A stretch of 10,307 nt of DNA from Methanobacteriota archaeon (GTDB lineage Archaea; Thermoplasmatota; Poseidoniia; Poseidoniales; Poseidoniaceae). The notes beneath the pieces were generated by a model. It saw only the letters and a program-made list of their open reading frames with translations, had not been told where the DNA came from and made no database searches. The number at the start of each line of letters is the position of its first letter. Positions within the stretch are counted from its first letter, which is position 1. Where the stretch lies: assembly GCA_002694585.1 (NCBI GenBank), contig NZMM01000082.1, positions 1-10,307 of the forward strand, given 5' to 3'. Made by a program: the position numbers and the translations under genes. This document shows positions 1 to 5,947 of the stretch, piece after piece.

Positions 1-914
1 CTGCGGATCAAGCACTCGCGTACACACGACAGTACTACCCGGATTTTACGCCTGCTGTTTCAGCGCCCGTCGCTGCTGCACCAGCCGCGCCACAACCGGT
101 TCAGCCCACCGCCATGGCGCCGGCTGCGGCACAACCGATGGCCGCTCAAGCCATGCCACAACCGTCGATGGCGCAACCTTCCATGGCGGCTGAAGGTCCG
201 AGCATGATGGGTTGGGCGGCCGTTGGACTCATCGCCATGGCCCTCCTGCTTTCCGTGGTCGCCCAGTTCAACGGAACGTGGCTCTCGGGAGAGGACGACG
301 GAGGCCTTCAGATCAACTCGGGCTTGAGCAGCGTCACCTACGATTGCTCAGGCATCGATGACGAGGCCAACCAAAGCATCTGCATCTCTACCTCCGCCTA
401 CTTGTCCACACCGATGGATGAGACACCCCCAGAAAACAGCACAGAGATGGTCCACAAGGGGACCCAAGCAGGCGCTTGTGACCGGTTCGAGGAATTGACC
501 GTCAACATGGCCACGGCCTTGAGCGGTGGGAACCAATCCGTCATCGATGAGGCCACCTCAGCCGCAGCGGACGCCAAAGCAGAGTGCATGATCAGCGTTG
601 AAGCCGGTTCGAAGGGGGGCACCTGGCTCTGGATCGGCACAGTGTTGGCCTTGGTGTGCACGGTGATGGCGGTCCTTCCCAAGGTCGGCGTGAATGCGCT
701 TCCGTCGGTCGTGACCGACAACGCCCGTTGGGGCAACATGCTCGCTGGCGTGGTCATCGTGCTCGCTGTCCTGCTCTGGCGGGGTGCGCTTCCTGATGAC
801 CCGGACAGCGTCATGGGCGCTTCGCTTGGCGTCTACATCGCCGTGGTGGCCGGCATCATGGCCATCGCCAGCGGCGTCCTCGAAGTGCTCGATGGCCGCT
901 CAGGTCAGGCCTGA
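1..914 (+). CDS. Membrane protein of unknown function, 3' part (5' end outside window)
   Basis: The reading frame is open from the first in-frame codon (position 3) to the TGA at 912-914, so the gene begins before the window. An ATG at 114 is available but lies inside a continuous low-complexity stretch, so I treat it as internal. The visible protein has a short segment ending DQALAYTRQYYPDF, then a linker rich in Pro, Ala, Gln and Met (about positions 51-200). A membrane helix follows (about 204-270), then a polar, Asp/Glu/Ser/Asn-rich domain with four cysteines that could pair as disulfides (about 270-610). Three closely spaced helices (about 620-690, 725-785 and 815-890) end the protein. 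I do not recognise the family. A soluble N-terminal domain joined by a flexible linker to a four-helix membrane part is the simplest reading. Function and the side on which the Cys domain lies are inference. Confidence 0.75.
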   Translation, partial: ADQALAYTRQYYPDFTPAVSAPVAAAPAAPQPVQPTAMAPAAAQPMAAQAMPQPSMAQPSMAAEGPSMMGWAAVGLIAMALLLSVVAQFNGTWLSGEDDGGLQINSGLSSVTYDCSGIDDEANQSICISTSAYLSTPMDETPPENSTEMVHKGTQAGACDRFEELTVNMATALSGGNQSVIDEATSAAADAKAECMISVEAGSKGGTWLWIGTVLALVCTVMAVLPKVGVNALPSVVTDNARWGNMLAGVVIVLAVLLWRGALPDDPDSVMGASLGVYIAVVAGIMAIASGVLEVLDGRSGQA

Positions 915-974
915 AGGCAACAAAGCGGGCATCAGCGTCAAGAACGAGGCCACCCCCCTCTGAGCGGGGTCGTC

Positions 975-3125
975 ATGAAGCAGGCGATGAGCGCGTTCGA
1001 TTTGCGTGCCATCGCCCATGAGCTTCAGGCTCATCTTGGCGCTTGGGTCAAGAAATCCTACATGCCCCACTACGAGCAAGTCGTGCTCCGCTTCAACCCG
1101 AAAGACGCGGACGCCTTTGACCTCGTCATCGTCCGAGGCCGGCGCATTTCGACGTCCTCCCGAGACCGCCCGATGCCGATGTCGCCACCGCCGTTCGCGA
1201 TGCTCTTGCGGAAACAACTGGGCAACGCGCGCCTCATCGCCGTAGAACAGCTCGCTTTCGACCGCCTGTTGCGCATGAGCTTCACCACGAAGGGCGGAGA
1301 TCGCCATCTCATCATCGAATGCTTCGGGGAGGGAAACGTCATCCTGCTCGACGAGAACGACACCATCATCCAGCCCTTGACCCACGCAACGTACCGCGAC
1401 AGGACGCTCAAGCGTGGCGAAGCCTACCTTCCACCACCTCCCGCACTGGATCCTGATGCCCTCGACGAGGCCGGACTTGCCGCCGTTCTTTCGAGGTCGG
1501 AGCGCAACCTCGCCTCAACGTTGGGCGGACAGGTCAACCTCGGCGGGCGTTTGGCCAACGCCGTGTGCGATGCCGCCGGCCTCGACGCCGACATGGCAGC
1601 AACAGAAGCGGACGCTGCTACGGTTCATGCGGCCCTGCGCGGGCTGTTGGACGCGTTGGAACAAGAACGGGCAGGGCACCTGGTCCTCAAGGCGGACGCA
1701 CCGGACGTTCCCAGCGACGGAAGCCTCGATGCTTTCCTGATGGAACACGTCGAAGAAGCCACGCCGGTGCTGCTGCCTGACCATGCCAAACGGACCTCGC
1801 TTCCCTTCCCTGGCATGCTCGAAGCCATCGATGCGTGGTGGGGCGGACACGACTCGGACGCGCTCCTGCGCAGGGAGCTCGAGCAGGTCAACGCGGCCGC
1901 TCCCGGGCGAGGGCACTCCACGGACGTGGAACGTCTTGAACGTCGATTGGCTCAACAGGAGAAAGCCCTCGAGGGCTTCCACGCCAAAGTGGAGAAACAG
2001 CAGGCCCTCGGCCACGCGATTCAGGAACATTGGACGCACGTGGACGGCCTGCTCACGCAGACCCGCGAAGCGGTGGAACGAACCGGTTGGGATGCGGTGA
2101 TGTCCGCCGTGAAAGCCATTCCATGGATCCGCAGCGCCGACCCGGCTGAACGAACCATTCGATGCTTGCTGCCCAACGAAGACGGTGAACCCGGAGCACA
2201 GGAGGTCACGCTCCACCTTGACGAAAGCGTGCACCAAAACGCGCAACGTCTGTTCACCACGGCAAGGAAGCAGAAGGACAAGTCATCGGGCGCGGTCGCC
2301 GCGCTGGAAACGACCCGAACCGAGTTGGAGCGCGCCAAAAAGAAGGAAGCGAAGCAGCAGGCCAGCGGCCAGGTGGTCCGCGTCAAGCGCTCAAAGCGGC
2401 TCTGGTTCGAACACCACCGTTGGACCATGCTCGCCAACGGACGATTGATGGTCGGCGGACGTGACGCCAAAGGCAACGACGCCATCGTGAAGAAGCATCT
2501 GAAAGGCGACGACATGTACCTTCACGCCGACCTCCACGGCGCCCCATCATGCGCCATGCAGTCCCAACGTGGCTTCGTGGCCGATGAACGGCCGCCGGCT
2601 TACTTGCCCGAAGGCATGCCCGCGTTCCGGTTGAGCGACAGGATCGAGGCCGGCGCCATCACGGAGGCCGACTTAGAGCAGGGTGCACAACTGGCCTTGT
2701 GCTGGAGCCGCGCATGGGGCAGCGGTGGCGGTCACGGCACGGTCTATTCCGTCAAACCTGCCCAGGTCTCCAAAACCGCACAGACCGGCGAATTCGTCGG
2801 TGCAGGGGCGTTCATTGTGCGAGGGCAACGTCAGTGGTACAAGGACATCGACCTGCGCATCGGCCTTGCACTGGTGGCCATCAACGGCGTCCCCCTCTTG
2901 CTCGGCACCACGCCTGAGCACGCGCAATCCCTCGGAGGGCGATGGGCGATCGTCAGCGGCGGACGCACCAAGAAGGAAACCGCTGCGAACCGCATTGCGA
3001 AAGCCACGGGGTTGAGCGTGGACGACATCCTGCCTGTCTTGCCCGGGCCGATCGACGTGGTGGAGGACCACCACCTCTTCAGCGCCTTGAAACGCGAGGA
3101 TGCGCCGTCGGACGACGCATCCTGA
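975..3125 (+). CDS. rqcH: RqcH/NEMF-family ribosome quality control protein (NFACT)
   Basis: The 716-residue protein matches the Rqc2/NEMF/RqcH family, which binds stalled large ribosomal subunits carrying peptidyl-tRNA and, where tested, recruits tRNA to add C-terminal tails to the nascent chain. The NFACT-N domain has the family Asp at residue 9 and the Asp-Arg pair at 96-97 (FDRLLRM), equivalent to residues needed for tailing in yeast Rqc2 and Bacillus RqcH. A middle part has charged coiled-coil segments near 317-353 and 445-470. The NFACT-R (DUF814) domain starts about 470, with WFEHHRW at 477-483 and MYLHADLHGAP at 514-524. The block QVSK (597-600) to FIVRG (613-617) is shared with archaeal and eukaryotic homologues, not bacterial ones as I recall. 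The ATG at 975 is chosen; ATG 987 is possible. It ends 2 bases from the convergent reductase gene. The function is well supported at family level; which amino acid is added cannot be read from sequence. Confidence 0.93.
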   Translation: MKQAMSAFDLRAIAHELQAHLGAWVKKSYMPHYEQVVLRFNPKDADAFDLVIVRGRRISTSSRDRPMPMSPPPFAMLLRKQLGNARLIAVEQLAFDRLLRMSFTTKGGDRHLIIECFGEGNVILLDENDTIIQPLTHATYRDRTLKRGEAYLPPPPALDPDALDEAGLAAVLSRSERNLASTLGGQVNLGGRLANAVCDAAGLDADMAATEADAATVHAALRGLLDALEQERAGHLVLKADAPDVPSDGSLDAFLMEHVEEATPVLLPDHAKRTSLPFPGMLEAIDAWWGGHDSDALLRRELEQVNAAAPGRGHSTDVERLERRLAQQEKALEGFHAKVEKQQALGHAIQEHWTHVDGLLTQTREAVERTGWDAVMSAVKAIPWIRSADPAERTIRCLLPNEDGEPGAQEVTLHLDESVHQNAQRLFTTARKQKDKSSGAVAALETTRTELERAKKKEAKQQASGQVVRVKRSKRLWFEHHRWTMLANGRLMVGGRDAKGNDAIVKKHLKGDDMYLHADLHGAPSCAMQSQRGFVADERPPAYLPEGMPAFRLSDRIEAGAITEADLEQGAQLALCWSRAWGSGGGHGTVYSVKPAQVSKTAQTGEFVGAGAFIVRGQRQWYKDIDLRIGLALVAINGVPLLLGTTPEHAQSLGGRWAIVSGGRTKKETAANRIAKATGLSVDDILPVLPGPIDVVEDHHLFSALKREDAPSDDAS

Positions 3126-3127
3126 CG

Positions 3128-3622
3128 TCACGCCATGCCGGGAATCGTGGCCAATGCATCCGTACCATAGCGCTGCCCGAGGTCCTCACAAATCGACTCG
3201 AGTAAGGCCACGTCATCACCGTTGAAGGCGGCTGGGTCGTCTGAATCCACGTCCAAGACGGCAATCACCTGCCCAGAGGGTGCGATAACGGGAACAACGA
3301 CCTCGCTGTTGGTGCTGCTGCTGCAGGCGATGTGCTCTGGACGAACGTGCACGTCAGGCACGTCTTGTGTGGTGGCCGTTCGGGCCGCTGCACCACAAAT
3401 GCCCTTGTCGAATGGGATGTCCAAACAACCGTGCCCTCCCTGGTAAGGGCCGACCTTGAGATGATTTGGCCGCACGGTGCGGTAAAAGCCCGTCCAGTGG
3501 AAGTGATCGAACGCGTGGTGCAGCTCGCAGACGACCGTGGCCATCGCCGTGACCCAGTCGTCTTCATCCTTCAGCAGGCCGTCGATGCGCGTTCGCACTT
3601 CGTCATGGGGCGTGTCGGGCAT
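3128..3622 (-). CDS. msrC: Free methionine-(R)-sulfoxide reductase (GAF domain, fRMsr)
   Basis: The 164-residue protein is a single GAF domain, about the size of E. coli MsrC (fRMsr), which reduces free methionine-R-sulfoxide to methionine in the cytosol with thioredoxin-type reductant. The family signatures are clear: WTGFYR (43-48), VGPYQGGHGCLDIPF (57-71), GICG (74-77), EHIACSSSTNSEVVVP (96-111) and VLDVDSD (122-128). All three cysteines of the catalytic/resolving set are present (C66, C76, C100), as are the Trp, Tyr, Glu and Asp positions of the substrate pocket, so an active enzyme is expected. The start is the ATG at 3622. It lies 44 bases after the thiolase stop on the same strand, so the two are probably co-transcribed with this gene second. 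A signalling GAF domain is the alternative, but the Cys pattern argues against it. Confidence 0.93.
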   Translation of the reverse strand: MPDTPHDEVRTRIDGLLKDEDDWVTAMATVVCELHHAFDHFHWTGFYRTVRPNHLKVGPYQGGHGCLDIPFDKGICGAAARTATTQDVPDVHVRPEHIACSSSTNSEVVVPVIAPSGQVIAVLDVDSDDPAAFNGDDVALLESICEDLGQRYGTDALATIPGMA

Positions 3623-3666
3623 GGCCGGAGCCCGTCCATGGCCGATATGAGGGTTCGCTCAAGCCC

Positions 3667-4854
3667 TCAGGGACGGCGCACGAGCATGGCGACGGCGTTG
3701 CCGCCCCCCAAGCACAGCGTAACGATGCCGCTCTTCGCGTCGATGCGGCGCATCGCGCCAATCATCGTAATCAGGCACCGAGCGCCTGAGGCTCCGAGCG
3801 GATGGCCAAGACTGACCGCACCGCCGTGGAGGTTGAAACGGTCGTTGGGGATGCCAAGGTCTTGGGCCACGGCGCAAGAGGCGGCCGCGAAGGCTTCGTT
3901 GTGCTCGTACACGTCAACGTCCAAGACGTCGAGCTCCTGCCGCTCAAGCAGGGTTCGGACGGCGGGAATTGGAGCCGCCATGACGCGCTCAGGCGCCACA
4001 CCGCTGGTGGTCTGATCGACGATTTCTGCGATGACATCCCAGCCCATCTCGGCCGCGAGGTCAGCATCCGCGACAAGGACAGCGGCCGCGCCGTCGTTGA
4101 GGGTACTCGCGTTGCCGGCCGTGACCTTGCCTTCGCGATCGAAGACGGGTTGCAGGCGAGCCAAGCCTTCCGCGGTGGTGTCGGCTCGAACACCCTCATC
4201 GGCCAGCACCGTGACCGGGCCTCCTCGGCGTTGGGGCACCTGAACAGGCACCGTTTCCCACGCGAACCAACCTTCTGCTTGGGCCGCTGCTGCGCGCTGC
4301 TGGCTCTGAGCGGCAAAGGCATCCATGGCCTCACGGGTGATGCTGAACTCCTCGGACACCACTTCACCGGTGTTGCCCATGTGCATGTCGTTGTAGACGT
4401 CCCAAAGGCCATCGTGGATCATGGAATCCACGAGGGTGCTGTCGCCCATCTTGGTCCCGCGGCGCTGACCCATGAGCAACTGTGGCGCGTTCGTCATGCT
4501 CTCCATGCCACCGGCGACAATGCAGCGGTGTTCGCCGGCTCGGATGGCCGTGGCGGCGACCATGATGGCTTTGAGCGAAGAACCGCAGACCTTGTTCACG
4601 GTCATCGCAGGCGTGCTGACCGGCAAACCTGCACCCAAGGCGACCTGCCGCGCAGGGTTTTGTCCTGCACCGGCTTGGAGCACTTGACCCATGATGACCT
4701 CGTCCACGAGACCGCTGGCCGGATCAAGGCCAACACGCTCCATCACACCCGAGACGGCCACGACGCCAAGGTCGACCGCGCTGAGGCTGCTGAACGCACC
4801 CATGAAGCGGCCAATCGGGGTCCGAGCGACGCTGCAGATCACCGGGGTGGGCAT
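3667..4854 (-). CDS. atoB: Acetyl-CoA C-acetyltransferase (thiolase, AtoB/PhaA type)
   Basis: The 395-residue protein has the usual length of degradative and biosynthetic thiolases, which interconvert two acetyl-CoA with acetoacetyl-CoA or cleave 3-ketoacyl-CoA. The catalytic residues are in their standard settings: nucleophile Cys90 in VNKVCGSSLKA, Asn319 in HNEAFAA, His351 in GGAVSLGHPLGASGAR and the acid/base Cys381 in TLCLGGG. The N-terminal VARTPIGRF and the GGMESM motif (115-120) are also canonical. It resembles bacterial AtoB/PhaA-type enzymes more than the archaeal mevalonate-pathway thiolase that is usually paired with HMG-CoA synthase, and no such partner is here. A role in fatty acid beta-oxidation or acetoacetyl-CoA metabolism is therefore more likely, but chain-length preference cannot be decided. 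It starts at ATG 4854 and is divergent from the RNase PH gene across an 83-base gap. Confidence 0.93.
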   Translation of the reverse strand: MPTPVICSVARTPIGRFMGAFSSLSAVDLGVVAVSGVMERVGLDPASGLVDEVIMGQVLQAGAGQNPARQVALGAGLPVSTPAMTVNKVCGSSLKAIMVAATAIRAGEHRCIVAGGMESMTNAPQLLMGQRRGTKMGDSTLVDSMIHDGLWDVYNDMHMGNTGEVVSEEFSITREAMDAFAAQSQQRAAAAQAEGWFAWETVPVQVPQRRGGPVTVLADEGVRADTTAEGLARLQPVFDREGKVTAGNASTLNDGAAAVLVADADLAAEMGWDVIAEIVDQTTSGVAPERVMAAPIPAVRTLLERQELDVLDVDVYEHNEAFAAASCAVAQDLGIPNDRFNLHGGAVSLGHPLGASGARCLITMIGAMRRIDAKSGIVTLCLGGGNAVAMLVRRP

Positions 4855-4878
4855 GCAACGACCACCCGGATTCGGGCC

Positions 4879-4893
4879 TTCAACCTGTTCAAC
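4879..4893. repeat. Tandem TTCAAC hexamers in divergent promoter region
   Basis: The 83-base gap between the divergent thiolase and RNase PH genes (4855-4937) contains TTCAAC at 4879-4884 and again at 4888-4893, a 9-base period. An inverted repeat, CCCG-gatt-CGGG, lies at 4865-4876, close to the thiolase start. These could be regulator sites for one or both genes. I see no convincing archaeal TATA/BRE element. The repeats are short and could be chance. Confidence 0.3.
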
Positions 4894-4914
4894 GACGGGA
4901 TGCGACCGTTTGAT

Positions 4915-4920
4915 GAGGAG
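4915..4920 (+). promoter_or_regulatory. Possible Shine-Dalgarno for RNase PH, unusually far from start
   Basis: GAGGAG matches the archaeal/bacterial anti-SD core but lies 17 bases before the ATG at 4938, longer than the usual 5-10. No other start exists between them in the RNase PH frame: the frame is closed by TGA at 4914-4916 and ATG 4938 is the first start. Either the motif is fortuitous, or the transcript is leaderless or uses long spacing. Confidence 0.3.
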
Positions 4921-4937
4921 AAGCGCGTCGCCGGGCC

Positions 4938-5762
4938 ATGGCCAAGGACAAGACGGGCTTCAATCCCGACCGCGAGCAGAACGAAATGCGTCACGTCGAG
5001 GTCGAGCTCGACTTCACCCCGAACGCCCTCGCCTCGGTGCTCTACCGCCAGGGCGACACCGTCATCCTGGTCTGCGTGACGAAGGAGCGCAGCCTCCCAC
5101 GCTGGTTCCCCCGTGACGCGACCAAGGGCTGGGTCCACGCCGAGTACAGCCTGCTGCCCGGCAGCACCGACAGCCGATTCCGCCGCGAGCGCAACGGTGC
5201 GAAGGGCCGGACGCAGGAAATCGAGCGCCTCATCGCTCGTTCGCTGCGCGCCGCGGTCGATCTTGAGGCGCTCGGCCCGGTCGCGATCAACGTTGATTGC
5301 GACGTGCTGAACGCCGATGGCGGAACCCGATGCGCGTCGATCACCGCCGCCGGCATCGCCCTTCGGCTTGCTGTGCGCCGCCTCATCGCCTCAGGCGACT
5401 GCCTTCCAGCGGACCTGCGTCCTTCGGACGACGACCGCCGCAACGGATGGACGGCTCCGTCCCTCAGCGACGTGGAGCGCGCCAACCACGAAATGGCCGT
5501 CATGCCGAACGAACTCGCTGCGATTTCCGTGGGATTGCTTGAGAGCAACGTCTGGCTCGACCTCGACTACCACCTTGACAGCCGCGCCGACGTGGACATG
5601 AACGTCATCAAGACCAGCGACGACCGTTACGTGGAGATTCAAGCCACCGGCGAGGAGGCGACCTACAACGGTGAAGAGCTCATGGCCCTCTTGGCCATGG
5701 CCGACCGTGGACTTGAGGCCCTCTGGGACGCCCAAAAGGTCGCCCTTGACAAGGCAGAATGA
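4938..5762 (+). CDS. rph: Ribonuclease PH (bacterial-type, with internal insert)
   Basis: The 274-residue protein is a phosphorolytic 3'-5' exoribonuclease of the RNase PH family, which trims tRNA 3' ends and other RNAs using phosphate. Alignable motifs include GWVHAEYSLLPGST (64-77), GRTQEIERLIARSLRAAVDL (90-109) with the phosphate-binding Arg91, DCDVLNADGGTRCASIT (120-136) with Arg131, and the acidic catalytic stretch LDLDYHLDSRADVDMNVI (207-224). These are closer to bacterial RNase PH than to the archaeal exosome subunit Rrp41. Compared with E. coli RNase PH (238 residues), an extra segment of about 29 residues sits around 154-186, polar and rich in Asp/Arg. Start ATG 4938 is the first start in an otherwise closed frame, and the following residues align with the family N-terminus. 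It converges on the tRNA-Phe gene 40 bases downstream. Confidence 0.93.
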   Translation: MAKDKTGFNPDREQNEMRHVEVELDFTPNALASVLYRQGDTVILVCVTKERSLPRWFPRDATKGWVHAEYSLLPGSTDSRFRRERNGAKGRTQEIERLIARSLRAAVDLEALGPVAINVDCDVLNADGGTRCASITAAGIALRLAVRRLIASGDCLPADLRPSDDDRRNGWTAPSLSDVERANHEMAVMPNELAAISVGLLESNVWLDLDYHLDSRADVDMNVIKTSDDRYVEIQATGEEATYNGEELMALLAMADRGLEALWDAQKVALDKAE

Positions 5763-5802
5763 GCGGCACCTGTTCGGTTACGCCACGCTGACGCGCGTTG
5801 AG

Positions 5803-5875
5803 TGGGACAGGCCGGACTTGAACCAGCGACCTCGGCATCTTCAGTGCCGCGCTCTCCCAACTAAGCTACTGTCCC
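5803..5875 (-). tRNA. tRNA-Phe (anticodon GAA)
   Basis: Read on the minus strand, the 73 bases fold into a complete cloverleaf. The acceptor stem GGGACAG pairs perfectly with CTGTCCC. The D arm is GCTT/GAGC with a T-G closing pair. The anticodon stem CGGCA/TGCCG is fully paired, with loop CTGAAGA. The variable region is AGGTC. The T arm is GCTGG-TTCAAGT-CCGGC with one T-G pair, and the discriminator base is A73. The anticodon GAA is at plus-strand 5840-5842. There is no intron. CCA is not encoded: the minus strand continues CTCAAC, so the tail must be added by the CCA-adding enzyme after 3' trimming. The gene is transcribed away from the membrane protein gene at 5948 and toward RNase PH. No clear TATA box is visible upstream. 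Confidence 0.97.
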
Positions 5876-5947
5876 TGAGCGTTTTGGCCACAAGCACCTT
5901 CCCTTCAAGGCTTCCGATGTGGACCCCGACGGTTGCAAAACCGGACA

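Noticed and set aside
398..814. Minus-strand open frame opposite the first membrane protein
   Set aside because: No motif, no ribosome site, and the plus-strand frame has coherent membrane helices and continues beyond the window; treated as a shadow.
952..970. Inverted repeat ACCCC...GGGGT just before rqcH, considered as a terminator or riboswitch
   Set aside because: Only five pairs with a nine-base loop and no T tract; within four bases of the start codon, and expected by chance in GC-rich DNA.
912..974. The first gene and rqcH are in the same frame with only the TGA at 912-914 and no other stop between them, raising stop read-through or a split gene
   Set aside because: The 20 intervening codons do not resemble either protein, rqcH has a complete family N-terminus from 975, and a GC-rich spacer of this length often lacks stops by chance.
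4900..4940. ATG at 4900 giving MRPFDEEKR, reminiscent of the usual RNase PH N-terminus (MRPDGR)
   Set aside because: It is in a different frame from RNase PH, and the true frame already supplies the matching FNPDREQ...MRHVEVEL N-terminus from ATG 4938. A frameshift is not needed to explain the protein.
3802..5079. Long plus-strand open frame (425 codons) antisense to the thiolase gene
   Set aside because: It lies almost wholly opposite a thiolase with all catalytic residues intact and then runs out of frame into RNase PH. Its translation is His/Arg-rich with no recognisable motif, as expected from the complementary strand of a GC-rich gene.
5876..5947. Search for an archaeal TATA/BRE promoter for tRNA-Phe and the membrane protein gene
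   Set aside because: No convincing AT-rich box at the expected distance in either direction; only short A or T runs (GTTTTGG, GCAAAACC). Not annotated.
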